Shown piece after piece: positions 19,337 through 27,842 of a stretch of DNA of 64,000 bases. The stretch is from Ignavibacteriota bacterium (GTDB lineage: Bacteria; Bacteroidota; Ignavibacteria; UBA10030; SZUA-254). The stretch is from positions 1-64,000 of the forward strand of contig JACREZ010000013.1 in assembly GCA_016212665.1 (NCBI GenBank), in the 5' to 3' direction. The notes beneath the pieces were generated by a model. That model saw nothing but the letters and a program-made list of their open reading frames with translations. It did not search any database and was not told the origin of the DNA. A program made the position numbers and the translations under genes. Numbering within the stretch: position 1 is the stretch's first letter; each line of letters starts with the position of its first letter.

Positions 19337-20191
19337 TTACTCCGGTTTAATTTTCTGTTTTTGCTGAAGAAGTTTCTTTTGCAAAGCTTTTTGAATCGAA
19401 TCTATTCTGAGAGAGTCGGCAATTCTGATACTGTCCCGGCTCCTACCACCCTTTACTTTTTGTGGCTCTGCGGCGAATTCTGTCAGAGGAAATTTTTCTG
19501 TAGTGTTTTTCATTTTTTGCAATTGCTGTAACGGCTGAGTCATTTTCATTTGGATTTCTTGCGCCGGTTCTGCGGCTTGCATTTCGATATTCTGCTGAAC
19601 TGCTTTTTTTTCCAACTCTTCCTGTGCAACGACACCTTTTTCTGCATTATCCTGAACCGAAACAGCCGCTTGTTCATCCGATTCAATGTTGGGTTCTCGT
19701 GAACGTCCCGCTACTTCAGGCGCAACTTGAGTTGCCTTCTCTTGTAACTTCAAAGCAGGAAAAACAGTTTCCTTCTTGCTCTTGATTTCTTCATCTTTCC
19801 GGACCAAAATATCTTGGGATGTTTCCAACTGATTTGATTCCTGTTCAACCGCTCTACCGTCTGCTTGATTCGGTGGTTGCGGCTCAGAACTTTCTGCAAT
19901 TGTGGGATGCTGAGGAGTTGTTGAAGCAGATTCATCGCGGTTTTTCATAAATACAACATACGAAATCACACTCACCGCGAGCAAAGCAAGAATTGAAGTT
20001 GCAAAGACAGGAACACGACGCGGAAAGAAAAGAATATCAAATAAACTCTTTCTTTCGCTCTCCTCTTTCGATGAAACAATTCTCCGATGAAGTCTCGCTT
20101 CAAAATCAGGAGACGCTTTCACGCGCGGCAAGTCCTTCAGCAACTTACTGACACTGCTTTCATCTTTAATATGTTTTTTCTTTTCATCCAT
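19337..20191 (-). CDS. Probable anti-sigma factor-like membrane protein
   Basis: A 284-residue protein with a short cytoplasmic N-terminus (SKLLKDLPRVKASPDFEARL-HRRI, a segment common in anti-sigma factor-like proteins). One transmembrane helix (~60-80, VPVFATSILALLAVSVISYVVF) precedes a long charged, Gln/Glu/Lys-rich periplasmic tail with repeated EQ/KE/MKM words, likely extended or coiled. It sits 133 bp downstream of the ECF sigma factor on the same strand, the usual place for a cognate anti-sigma factor. No zinc-binding HxxxCxxC motif is visible, so it is not a standard ZAS protein. The role is inferred from order and topology. Confidence 0.6.
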   Translation of the reverse strand: MDEKKKHIKDESSVSKLLKDLPRVKASPDFEARLHRRIVSSKEESERKSLFDILFFPRRVPVFATSILALLAVSVISYVVFMKNRDESASTTPQHPTIAESSEPQPPNQADGRAVEQESNQLETSQDILVRKDEEIKSKKETVFPALKLQEKATQVAPEVAGRSREPNIESDEQAAVSVQDNAEKGVVAQEELEKKAVQQNIEMQAAEPAQEIQMKMTQPLQQLQKMKNTTEKFPLTEFAAEPQKVKGGRSRDSIRIADSLRIDSIQKALQKKLLQQKQKIKPE

Positions 20192-20198
20192 TTCTTAT

Positions 20199-20226
20199 GG
20201 TTACCGGTTTGAGGTTCCTGGTTTTT
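20199..20226. repeat. Heptanucleotide tandem repeat, 4 copies (GGTTNNN)
   Basis: GGTTACC, GGTTTGA, GGTTCCT and GGTTTTT follow in strict 7-bp phase in the spacer between the sigma factor and its presumed anti-sigma factor. Confidence 0.6.
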
Positions 20227-20251
20227 ATTTTTCGTTTTTTAGTAATCTACT

Positions 20252-20300
20252 GAATGACAAATGACAAATGACTAATGACTAATGACTAATGACTATTGAC
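20252..20300. repeat. Heptanucleotide tandem repeat, 7 copies (NAATGAC)
   Basis: Seven uninterrupted 7-bp units (GAATGAC, AAATGAC x2, TAATGAC x3, TATTGAC) in the 133-bp spacer between the ECF sigma factor and the anti-sigma-like gene. This is the clearest heptamer array of the window. Confidence 0.85.
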
Positions 20301-20324
20301 TTTCAACATACAAACCGCACACTA

Positions 20325-20921
20325 CTACTCACTTACAAATTCTTTAAGCAGTAACTGCAACTTCGCACGAGCGCGATTAAGTCTTGACTTCACCGTTCCC
20401 ATATTCTGTCCTGTGATTTCACAAATTTCTTCGTAGGATTTTTCTTCGATTTCATACAGCACTATCACTTCACGAAAGACCGGCGCGAGTTTGTTCAACG
20501 CTTGTTGAATCTGTTCATGCAACAACGAACCATCAGCAATCGCATCGGGCAGTAGTTGTTCATCGCGTAACTCTTGGCTTCGTTCATCATCCTCATCATC
20601 TCTATGCCCGAACGAAAAAATTCCCCATCGCTTTCGTCGCTGATATTGTGTGCGGGCAAGGTTTGTTGCAATAGTGTAAATCCATGTTGAAAATTTAGCA
20701 ATAGGTTGATATTGGTCAATGTGCCGGAACACCCGGACAAACGTATCCTGAACTATATCATCCGCTTCATCGAAATCTCCAAGGTACCTATAGATATAAT
20801 TGACGAGCGGGTCTTTGAAGCGTCCGATTAATTCATTGAATGCTTCGACTTTGCCGCTTTTGAACACCGTTACAAGTTCTTCGTCGGTCAGGTCGCGGAG
20901 CGGTCGTTGTTCAGCCATCAA
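20325..20921 (-). CDS. ECF-family RNA polymerase sigma factor
   Basis: A 198-residue sigma-70 family regulator. Region 2 spans ~20-90 (FNELIGRFKDPLVNYIYRYL, DEADDIVQDTFVRVFRHIDQ, FSTWIYTIATNLARTQYQRR). Region 4 spans ~135-190 (LNKLAPVFREVIVLYEIEEK, YEEICEITGQNMGTVKSRLN RARAKL) and includes the helix-turn-helix. It directs RNA polymerase to a stress- or envelope-responsive regulon. The downstream membrane protein at 19337 is the likely anti-sigma factor; the T9SS propeller gene follows and could be a target. holA ends about 60 bp upstream on the same strand. Confidence 0.95.
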   Translation of the reverse strand: MMAEQRPLRDLTDEELVTVFKSGKVEAFNELIGRFKDPLVNYIYRYLGDFDEADDIVQDTFVRVFRHIDQYQPIAKFSTWIYTIATNLARTQYQRRKRWGIFSFGHRDDEDDERSQELRDEQLLPDAIADGSLLHEQIQQALNKLAPVFREVIVLYEIEEKSYEEICEITGQNMGTVKSRLNRARAKLQLLLKEFVSE

Positions 20922-20979
20922 CCCGTGGATTAAACTTGTGGCGACTCATTTTGTTCCCGAATGACTATTTGATAATTCT

Positions 20980-22014
20980 TCAAACCGCTTCGTATTCAAG
21001 CGTTTTAACTCTATTGAGCATTTTGTAGAGCAACACCGTCATAGTCAATTTTTCATCTGCTGAAAATTTTAACGCTTCGTCTGCTTCGAGGAGGTGACGG
21101 AAACAGAATTCGATTTCATGGGGCGGGAAGTTTCTTGCCGCTTGCGCGTACTCATCTAAAAAGTAGGGATTGATTCTGAATTTCCCCGCAATCGTTGCGT
21201 CGTTCAACTTCTGTGCTTTGTATTCATGATACAGCCACAACTTTTGTAAATACTTGGTTACTTGTGTCACCATATAGATTGCGCTTTCCCCTGAGTCGAG
21301 CATTCGCTCCATAATTTCATGTGTGCGTTCGCTTTGCAATTTACCGAGCATCTTTTGCAGTTCGAAGATGTTGTACTGTTTCGACATGCCGACGACTTCT
21401 TCTACATCGTCGAGTGCAATTTCTTTTTTCTCTCCAACGTAGATAAACAGTTTATCAATTTCGCTCTGCACTACACGAAGCGCATTTCCTGTTCGTGCGT
21501 GAAGAAGTTGACTTGCTTCAAGACTAATATTCTTTCCGAGTTTCTTCACTCGCGTCTGAATCCAATCCGGCATTTGATTATCGTACGGAGATTTTCCTTC
21601 GACAAGAATTGCATTGGTTTTCAGAGTTGAAAATACTTTCTGCCGGAAATCCGGTTTGGTCGTCATCAACATCAAACAGGTAGATGGAGATGGTTTTTCA
21701 AAATAGGAAACAAGCGATTCTTTGTTATTCACTTTTTCAAACTCACGAACGATGACCACACGCCGTTCCGCCATCATCGGATATGATGATGCAACTGCCA
21801 ACACCTGCCTCGCCTCAACATCGCTCCCGTACAGCACATCAAGATTAAATCCGCTCGTCGCTTCATCTACTGCGTGCTTGATAAGCAACTGCATTGCTTC
21901 CGCCGCAAGAAAATCTTCCTCGCCGAACACAAGATACAGTGACGAGAACTGTTGCTTCTTCAGCAACCGTTCAAGTTCTGCAACGGGAATTCCTTCAATC
22001 TTTGTGCTTGCCAT
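20980..22014 (-). CDS. holA: DNA polymerase III delta subunit
   Basis: The clamp-loader delta subunit, which opens the beta clamp during replication. It has the family N-terminus with an AAA+-like fold lacking an ATP site (FSSLYLVFGEEDFLAAEAMQ, DVLYGSDVEARQVLAVASSY, RRVVIVREFEK), the mid-domain NALRVVQSEIDKLFIYVG and the C-terminal collar domain (DSGESAIYMVTQVTKYLQKL ... FPPHEIEFCFRHLLEADEAL). The frame is open to an upstream ATG at 22065, but that would cover the terminator hairpin at 22031-22063. The start at ATG 22014 (MASTKIEGIPVAELERLL) gives a normal length of 344 residues. Confidence 0.92.
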   Translation of the reverse strand: MASTKIEGIPVAELERLLKKQQFSSLYLVFGEEDFLAAEAMQLLIKHAVDEATSGFNLDVLYGSDVEARQVLAVASSYPMMAERRVVIVREFEKVNNKESLVSYFEKPSPSTCLMLMTTKPDFRQKVFSTLKTNAILVEGKSPYDNQMPDWIQTRVKKLGKNISLEASQLLHARTGNALRVVQSEIDKLFIYVGEKKEIALDDVEEVVGMSKQYNIFELQKMLGKLQSERTHEIMERMLDSGESAIYMVTQVTKYLQKLWLYHEYKAQKLNDATIAGKFRINPYFLDEYAQAARNFPPHEIEFCFRHLLEADEALKFSADEKLTMTVLLYKMLNRVKTLEYEAV

Positions 22015-22016
22015 GT

Positions 22017-22063
22017 GTAAAAAATAAAGCGGGATTAGTTTACCGAATCGGCAAACTAATCCC
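22017..22063 (-). terminator. Rho-independent terminator after the cyclophilin gene
   Basis: An 11-bp perfect stem (GGGATTAGTTT at 22031-22041 with AAACTAATCCC at 22053-22063), extended by a wobble and CCG/CGG around an ATT loop. On the minus strand it is followed by GCTTTATTTTTT. It separates the cyclophilin gene from holA. Confidence 0.85.
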
Positions 22064-22084
22064 AAATACTTTCACCAAAAAATA

Positions 22085-22723
22085 TTACTTCTTTGGTTCT
22101 TCTTTCTTTTCACCTTTCACATACACGCTTTTCATGGTTACAGGTGTAAGCGGTTTGTTTCCTTGCGGGGAAACTTTCACTTTTCCGATTGCTTCGACAA
22201 CATCCATTCCCGCAACGACCTGTCCGAAGATGGTGTGTTTATTGTTCAACCACGGCGTTGGCACGAGCGTGATGAAAAACTGACTGCCGTTTGTCCCAGG
22301 CCCGGCGTTCGCCATTGCGAGTATGCCTTTTTTATCGAATTGATATTTGGGGCTGAACTCGTCTTCAAATTTTTTCCCGTAGATACTTTCGCCGCCCATT
22401 CCGGTTCCGGTCGGGTCGCCGCCTTGAATCATGAATTGGTCAATAACACGGTGAAAAATTATTCCGTTGTAGTACCCTTTTTTCGAGAGTTGGACAAAGT
22501 TCTCGACTGTCTTCGGTGCATCGCCACGGAACATTTGAATTTCAATTGTTCCCATGGATGTTTCTATCACGACGATTTCCGGAGTTTTCGGAACAGGGTT
22601 TTTCGGTTCTGCTTGATTTTCCATTTTCTTTGGTTCTTCCTTTTTGGTTTTATCTTGCGCATTAAGTGCAACGATGCCAACGAAGGCAATCATTGCAACG
22701 ATGAAAAAAAGATTTCGAATCAT
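22085..22723 (-). CDS. Exported cyclophilin-type peptidyl-prolyl cis-trans isomerase
   Basis: A 212-residue PPIase catalysing proline isomerisation during folding. The N-terminal export signal ([22 protein letters not shown]) is followed by a charged linker. The cyclophilin domain (~48-200) contains [14 protein letters not shown], the catalytic region [40 protein letters not shown] and [20 protein letters not shown]. Active-site Arg (FHR), Gln (QGGD), Phe and Asn are present. The position outside the cytoplasm suggests a periplasmic foldase for envelope proteins. A GAGG ribosome-binding site precedes the ATG. The gene is monocistronic, with its own terminator downstream. Confidence 0.93.
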   Translation of the reverse strand: MIRNLFFIVAMIAFVGIVALNAQDKTKKEEPKKMENQAEPKNPVPKTPEIVVIETSMGTIEIQMFRGDAPKTVENFVQLSKKGYYNGIIFHRVIDQFMIQGGDPTGTGMGGESIYGKKFEDEFSPKYQFDKKGILAMANAGPGTNGSQFFITLVPTPWLNNKHTIFGQVVAGMDVVEAIGKVKVSPQGNKPLTPVTMKSVYVKGEKKEEPKK

Positions 22724-22796
22724 AGATTCCTCTTTGATTGTTAATTGATGATGGTTAATTATAATATTTTTATTGTATTAAAAACTATTTGACTAC

Positions 22797-22918
22797 GAAA
22801 TTCTAAATCCGAATTTCAAAATTCTAAACAAATTCAAATCTCGAAATCCTAAAGTAAGCAATTGATTCGTTATTAGGATTTAGGATTTGTTTAGATATTC
22901 AAAATTAGACATTAGAGT
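22797..22918. repeat. AT-rich heptamer array with inverted-repeat arms
   Basis: Units such as GAAATTC, TAAATCC, GAATTTC, AAAATTC and, after a 4-bp slip, CAAATTC, AAATCTC, GAAATCC run in 7-bp steps. A complementary arm (TTATTAG, GATTTAG, GATTTGT...) follows. CTAAACAAAT at 22823-22832 is the reverse complement of ATTTGTTTAG at 22885-22894. It lies between the flippase and cyclophilin genes and is related to the element at 32119-32228. Confidence 0.65.
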
Positions 22919-23942
22919 TTTCCACTGTTTCCTTGACTGTCCGTTCCGCTTTCATCACTTCCGACATGTGCAGTTTATCTTTGAAGAAATAGACTGCACC
23001 GAGAAGTGTGACACCGACAAATCCGACTGCGTGAGTTATGGTTGCATAACTTCGGGCGACATCTTCGTTCACATTATACAACTTCGTCAATGTTTGAATC
23101 GTGAAGTAGTGATACGGTCCGGTTGCGCCGGGAGTCGGAATCACAATACCGATGCTTGAGATTGCCTGAACAACAAACGCAGATGCAAAATCAAGATTGT
23201 ATGTCGTCGTCATTCCAAATGCGTAAAACGGGAGATACATCATTAAGATATATAATCCCCAAATGACGACCGTTTGAAAACCCATGACAAGATAATTCTT
23301 CGGGTCTTTCAAAAACAAAAATCCGTCAAGAAACGAATGAACGATATGTTCTACTAACTGTGCTTTTCGTTCGGATAATTTTCGCGTAATGAATTTAAGA
23401 AATCTCTCAACAATATCCCGACGGAACATGAGATAAATGAACAATCCAAGAAACGCTAAGGTAACAACGGTAAGCCATATTCCGGTTTCCTCCAGCCACG
23501 GAAAATTTTCCGTCAGCGGTCCGTTATACATGAACGGAATCAACATTATTAACACCATGAACGACAGAATATCAAATATTCGCTCAATAAGCACGGTTCC
23601 GAACGCGGCGCTTCGAGAAACTCCTTCCAACTTTCCGATAGCATACGGTCGAACAAACTCCCCCGCCCTCGGCAGGACGTTATTCATCATGTACCCGACT
23701 ATCAACGACGAAAATAAATTCCGGTACTTTATATCCTTTTTGACAGGTCGAAGAAAATATTCCCATCGCCACGCCCGCACTGCATGACTCAACACCAACA
23801 ACGGAAACATCGCGAGCGCCCACCAATAGTTCGCCTGCGAAAGTGTTTCCCACAACTTTCCGAAATCCGTTCCGCGAAACGCGAAGAACAGAAACACTCC
23901 CATCAGCAACAGGCTTGATAATGTTTTTAACGTTGATTTCAC
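22905..23942 (-). CDS. Flippase-like integral membrane protein (YbhN/AglD/LPG-synthase TM family)
   Basis: About 345 residues, with some eight transmembrane helices of the lysylphosphatidylglycerol synthase TM/UPF0104 family. Typical motifs are AWRWEYFLRP, NNVLPARGEFVRPY-like (here NNVLPRAGEFVRPYAIGK), SRSAAFGTVLIERIFDI and the C-terminal IPTPGATGPYHYF. Members are linked to transfer or flipping of lipid-linked groups. The frame is open to ATG 23996, but those 18 residues overlap a heptamer repeat (23948-24010), so GTG 23942 (VKSTLKTLSSLLLM) is preferred. It is the last gene of the RNase E/G-to-lolA gene run, after a repeat-filled spacer. Confidence 0.85.
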   Translation of the reverse strand: MKSTLKTLSSLLLMGVFLFFAFRGTDFGKLWETLSQANYWWALAMFPLLVLSHAVRAWRWEYFLRPVKKDIKYRNLFSSLIVGYMMNNVLPRAGEFVRPYAIGKLEGVSRSAAFGTVLIERIFDILSFMVLIMLIPFMYNGPLTENFPWLEETGIWLTVVTLAFLGLFIYLMFRRDIVERFLKFITRKLSERKAQLVEHIVHSFLDGFLFLKDPKNYLVMGFQTVVIWGLYILMMYLPFYAFGMTTTYNLDFASAFVVQAISSIGIVIPTPGATGPYHYFTIQTLTKLYNVNEDVARSYATITHAVGFVGVTLLGAVYFFKDKLHMSEVMKAERTVKETVENSNV

Positions 23943-23947
23943 TCGTG

Positions 23948-24010
23948 TTAGTTTGTAGTTTTTGGTTTGTAGTTTTGGTTCTTTGTTATTAGTCAATCGT
24001 CATTGGTCAT
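23948..24010. repeat. Heptanucleotide tandem repeat, about 9 copies
   Basis: TTAGTTT, GTAGTTT, TTGGTTT, GTAGTTT, TGGTTCT, TTGTTAT, TAGTCAA, TCGTCAT and TGGTCAT follow in strict 7-bp phase. The word changes from NNNGTTT to NNGTCAN within the array. Confidence 0.7.
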
Positions 24011-24035
24011 TTGAGAATCTTCGATGCTCATTGTC

Positions 24036-24070
24036 CACATCGCATATCTCATATCCCACATCGCATATCA
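24036..24070. repeat. Heptanucleotide tandem repeat, 5 copies (CANATCN)
   Basis: CACATCG, CATATCT, CATATCC, CACATCG and CATATCA in 7-bp phase. The array runs into the lolA stop codon (24068-24070). Confidence 0.7.
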
Positions 24071-24706
24071 TCTCATGTCAATGACTTCTACACCTTTCGG
24101 TGCGTTGAACATGAAGAGAGAATCAGAAATCCCTGTGTTCAATTTGATTTCATCAATGCTGTATGTTGTCGTATTTCCATTGAGATAATGAATTTGAATT
24201 TTTCGCATCAGCCATGCCGATTCATCAACCCAAGCCTGCATGAATTGCATTGAAGATTTTTCTTTCGGAAAAAGTTTGATGACTGTCGTGTTGAGAGAGC
24301 CGAGTTTTTCTTTACCGATTGTTTCGCTTGTGAATTGCTTTGGCAACGCAGTCATGATTTTATCGGGTGTGAGCATATCTTCCTCTTCCTGATAATCATT
24401 CACTAACACTTGCTTATTTGATTTTGAATACGTCCAGACTGTTTTGCCGTTGGTGATAATCGTTTGTTCACCGACTTCAATTTTGTATTTGTTTCCTTTC
24501 TTGAAGGTCAACTTTCCGACGAACGATTGTTCTTTCTTTGAAACGGTGAACTGCATCTTCTGAGCGAACGAAATCGTGGCGTCTTTTAGTCCATCATACT
24601 TCTTTTGAAGTTGAGAGAGGATTTTTTCTGAATCGTCGGCGAATGTGAAATTCGGGGCGAGAATTACAATCAATAAAAGATAATATGTGAGATTTGTTTT
24701 TTGCAT
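24068..24706 (-). CDS. lolA: LolA-like outer-membrane lipoprotein carrier protein
   Basis: A 212-residue periplasmic carrier that moves lipoproteins from the inner to the outer membrane. The signal peptide is MQKTNLTYYLLLIVILAPNF TFA. The LolA/LppX beta-fold includes ILSQLQKKYDGLKDATISFA, FVGKLTFKKGNKYKIE, IITNGKTVWTYSKSNKQVLV NDY and PKEKSSMQFMQAWVDESAWL. Length and pattern match LolA of Bacteroidota. The start lies 3 bp after the ftsK stop, so it is translationally coupled. Confidence 0.9.
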   Translation of the reverse strand: MQKTNLTYYLLLIVILAPNFTFADDSEKILSQLQKKYDGLKDATISFAQKMQFTVSKKEQSFVGKLTFKKGNKYKIEVGEQTIITNGKTVWTYSKSNKQVLVNDYQEEEDMLTPDKIMTALPKQFTSETIGKEKLGSLNTTVIKLFPKEKSSMQFMQAWVDESAWLMRKIQIHYLNGNTTTYSIDEIKLNTGISDSLFMFNAPKGVEVIDMR

Positions 24707-24709
24707 TAA

Positions 24710-27049
24710 CTATGGCAACATCATCGGATTCTCAAGAATCCGCTCCAATTGTTCTTCGTTTTCAACGAGTACTTGGCGTGCTTTACTTCCATCAAATGGA
24801 CCGACTATTCCGGCGGCTTCGAGTTCGTCAATCAAACGGGCGGCGCGGGAGTAACCGACTTTCAATCGCCGCTGAATCAGCGAAACGGAACCTTGTTGAT
24901 GACGCACCACAAGACTTGCCGCTTCTTCAAAGAACTCATCTCTCTCACCTGTAGTTCCCCCCATTCTCGATGACTTCCGTTCGACAATTGAAGGAAGCAT
25001 GAACGGTTTGCTGTATCCTTGTTGCTTTGCGATATGATTTGTCAACCGCTCGACTTCATCGGAGGAAATAAATGCGTTCTGAATACGCGTCGGCTTGGGC
25101 GAACCGGAAGGCAAGTACAACATGTCGCCGCTTCCAAGTAATTGTTCCGCTCCGTTCATATCGAGAATGGTTCGCGAATCTGTTTTCGATGCAACCTGAA
25201 ACGCAATGCGTGCAGGAAAGTTTGCTTTGATGACGCCGGTAATAACATCAACCGACGGTCGTTGCGTTGCAAGAATGAGATGAATCCCGACGGCGCGCGC
25301 AAGTTGTGCGAGACGTGCAATCGGTTCTTCCACTTCTTTCGCGGCAGTAATCATCAGGTCAGCCAATTCATCTATCACGACAATAATGTAAGGCATTTTC
25401 CTATGCTTGATTGTTTCCGTGTCTTTCAGTCGTCCGTCTTTTAACCGCTCGTTGTAATCCTGAAGGTTGCGAACACCGCCTGCGGCAAGTCGGTCGTAAC
25501 GTTTTTCCATTTCCAACTCAACGCTTCGTAACACGCTCACCGCGTTGTCCGGAGTCGTGATGATCTCTTCGCGCATATCGGGTGAACATGCAAGGAAATG
25601 CTGCCGGAGCCGTTTATAATTCGTCAACTCGATTTTCTTCGGGTCAATGATAACAAACTTCACTTCCGACGGATGCATCTTAAACAACAGACTTGCAAGA
25701 ATTGTGTTGATGCCGACACTCTTTCCTGAACCGGTCGAGCCGGCAATTAACAAGTGTGGCATCTTCGATAAATCATCAACAAACACCTCGCCTGAAATTG
25801 TCTTGCCGAGTGCAATCGGGAGCGATGATTTTTGCTCGCGGAATTTGTTCGAAACAATAACACTCTTGAGATAGACGATTGACGGATTCTTGTTCGGAAT
25901 TTCGATGCCGACAGCGCTTTTTCCGGGGATCGGAGCGATAATGCGGATTCCTTTCGCCGCAAGCGCGAGCGCAATATCATCTTCCAAACTCACGATGCGG
26001 CTGATTTTCACTCCCGATGCCGGAACCAATTCATACAACGTAATCACGGGACCGGGGACAACACTGACGCTTTCTATTTCAATTCCAAAGTTGGCAAGTT
26101 TCGCCCGAACAAGTTCTGCGTTCGCTTTCAGTTCTTCTTCCGGAATTTCCTCACCGCCGCGAACCATGTCAAGTAAATCAGCCGAAGGAAATACGTACTC
26201 GATTTCTTCGTTTTCATTTTCTGCCGGAGGCAGTGGCTCAACTTCATTCTCGTTGTTTGATTCAACTTCCTGTACTACTCGCTTTGGTTGAGGTTGCTTT
26301 TTCGGAGGTGGTTCTACTTCTTCTTCCTCTTCATCAACCGGCTCGTGTGGTCGGACAACGATTTCCATTTCTCTCGGAGGCGCTTCTTCCTCCTCATCAT
26401 TGTCTTCGACTTCAGGTTCTTCTTCTTGTTCGATGTCTTCTTCCCTGCGAACAGCAAACTCCATTTCTGATTCTTCTTCGACTTCTTCCTTCTCTGATTT
26501 TTTTGAAAGCGAACCTGTCATCTCCTTCCAAAGATTTTCCAATCGCTCAAGCGATTTATGAATATCTAAATCAACTGCGAGGATGATGGTAACGAGCATC
26601 AATGTTACAACGATTATCGAAGAACCGATACTTCCGAGAAGTTCAACAAGAATTTCTGCCGAGAATCCACCAATCGCACCAAACCATTCGCTCCGGATAT
26701 CGCCGACAACAAGATTGGATATTCCCATCGCCGTTGAAAAGAGAAGTACGAAAATGAGTGTGTAGTTTGTGAAAATAACCGGCTTGCGCTTATCAAGTTT
26801 GCGCAGAGCCACCCAACCCCACATCACCATGAGCGATGCCAAAGCAATCGAAGCAAACCCGACAGTCGCGTTGACAAAAAAATCAGAAACCACCTTTCCG
26901 ACGATACCAAGACTGTTCCCCTCTTCGTTGTAAAAAATAATACTGAGGAAAGAGAACAGACCAAGCACAATGACGCCGAGCGCGGTAAGTTGTTTCCAAC
27001 GCTCCGGGTTCGATTGTTTCTTCGGAGTTTTTTTCGGGGCTTGCTTCAC
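24710..27049 (-). CDS. ftsK: DNA translocase FtsK/SpoIIIE
   Basis: The septal DNA pump that clears chromosome termini during division. Four N-terminal transmembrane helices are followed by a very acidic linker (poly-Glu/Asp, with Pro). The alpha/beta motor domain has Walker A AGSTGSGKSVGIN, Walker B IVVIDELADLM and RPSVDVITGVIKANFPARIA. A C-terminal gamma winged helix (GSVSLIQRRLKVGYSRAARL IDELE) reads KOPS-type sequences. ATG 27157 would give 815 residues but overlaps comB by 92 bp; GTG 27049 (VKQAPKKTPKK), 16 bp after the comB stop, gives 779 and is preferred. It lies in the same run as comB and lolA. Confidence 0.95.
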   Translation of the reverse strand: MKQAPKKTPKKQSNPERWKQLTALGVIVLGLFSFLSIIFYNEEGNSLGIVGKVVSDFFVNATVGFASIALASLMVMWGWVALRKLDKRKPVIFTNYTLIFVLLFSTAMGISNLVVGDIRSEWFGAIGGFSAEILVELLGSIGSSIIVVTLMLVTIILAVDLDIHKSLERLENLWKEMTGSLSKKSEKEEVEEESEMEFAVRREEDIEQEEEPEVEDNDEEEEAPPREMEIVVRPHEPVDEEEEEVEPPPKKQPQPKRVVQEVESNNENEVEPLPPAENENEEIEYVFPSADLLDMVRGGEEIPEEELKANAELVRAKLANFGIEIESVSVVPGPVITLYELVPASGVKISRIVSLEDDIALALAAKGIRIIAPIPGKSAVGIEIPNKNPSIVYLKSVIVSNKFREQKSSLPIALGKTISGEVFVDDLSKMPHLLIAGSTGSGKSVGINTILASLLFKMHPSEVKFVIIDPKKIELTNYKRLRQHFLACSPDMREEIITTPDNAVSVLRSVELEMEKRYDRLAAGGVRNLQDYNERLKDGRLKDTETIKHRKMPYIIVVIDELADLMITAAKEVEEPIARLAQLARAVGIHLILATQRPSVDVITGVIKANFPARIAFQVASKTDSRTILDMNGAEQLLGSGDMLYLPSGSPKPTRIQNAFISSDEVERLTNHIAKQQGYSKPFMLPSIVERKSSRMGGTTGERDEFFEEAASLVVRHQQGSVSLIQRRLKVGYSRAARLIDELEAAGIVGPFDGSKARQVLVENEEQLERILENPMMLP

Positions 27050-27065
27050 TGAAGTCGCCGGTGAG

Positions 27066-27839
27066 TTAGTTCGCCTGCTTACTGTGTGAGTTCGTCGCGT
27101 CGGTGCTGAGTTTGATGACTCCGCCCGCAAGCATCGGCACGGAACCGTACGAATCAATCTCCGAACAGAATTTCAAATCATCTTCAAACCCGATTTCGAC
27201 AAGATACTTTCCGTGGTCTGAATGTTTCATCATCTTCAACACATTGCTTCCGAATGTTTTATCGAGTGCGACGGCTGAGCGTGCGCTATCATCGAGAAGC
27301 AGTTTGTCTTCCTCGTTGTCCATCAAAGCGGAAATAATTTTCCCGGCGCAGATGGTATCTTCAAGCGAGAAACGATTTGCCTGACCGGAACAAACGATGA
27401 CGACGTCGCTCTTCCAACTTTGAATGAGATTTACCACGCTCGTTAAATTGATGAAGGACGCGACGAGTAGATTTTTTGCATAACGTGCCTTCACCATCGC
27501 GGCGGTTCCGTTCGTCGTGAGAAGAACGATAGATTTTCCTTTGACTTTTTCTTCCGTGAAGGTGAGCGGAGAATTGCCAAGGTCGAATCCTTCAATCATC
27601 TTTCCGTTTCGTTCGCCGCACCGCAGAGTTACTTCCCTCGTTAAATTGCTGAAGACTTTGTAGCCGCTTTCCATATCGCCGACGGGAATAATTTCCCGCG
27701 CGCCATTCGTCAGGGCAACCACAATAGTTGATGCAGAACGAAGCACATCTATCACGATGACATTTTTGCCGGTGAGCAATTCTTCATCAACACTTGATGG
27801 TGTAAAGTGAACTTCGATTTTATTTTTGTTTGATTTCAT
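27066..27839 (-). CDS. comB: 2-phosphosulfolactate phosphatase family protein
   Basis: A 257-residue ComB-family, Mg-dependent acid phosphatase. In methanogens ComB makes sulfolactate for coenzyme M; bacterial homologues lacking coenzyme M are common and their role is unclear. Recognisable family segments are VIDVLRSASTIVVALTNGA, LRCGERNGKMIEGFDLGNSP, LLTTNGTAAM and CSGQANRFSLEDTICAGKII. It starts 3 bp after gcvT. No other coenzyme M genes are seen, so the substrate is unknown. Confidence 0.9.
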   Translation of the reverse strand: MKSNKNKIEVHFTPSSVDEELLTGKNVIVIDVLRSASTIVVALTNGAREIIPVGDMESGYKVFSNLTREVTLRCGERNGKMIEGFDLGNSPLTFTEEKVKGKSIVLLTTNGTAAMVKARYAKNLLVASFINLTSVVNLIQSWKSDVVIVCSGQANRFSLEDTICAGKIISALMDNEEDKLLLDDSARSAVALDKTFGSNVLKMMKHSDHGKYLVEIGFEDDLKFCSEIDSYGSVPMLAGGVIKLSTDATNSHSKQAN

Positions 27840-27842
27840 GTT

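Noticed and set aside
18871-19350. 159-residue plus-strand ORF over the start of the propeller gene
   Set aside because: It is antisense to the propeller gene and its spacer, lacks a recognisable domain, and is explained as a shadow of the minus-strand coding sequence.
22012-22065. Extended start for holA at 22065
   Set aside because: The added residues are encoded by the cyclophilin-gene terminator hairpin.
23943-23996. Extended start for the flippase-like protein at 23996
   Set aside because: The extra residues are encoded by a heptamer repeat array and look like low-complexity sequence, not a family N-terminus.
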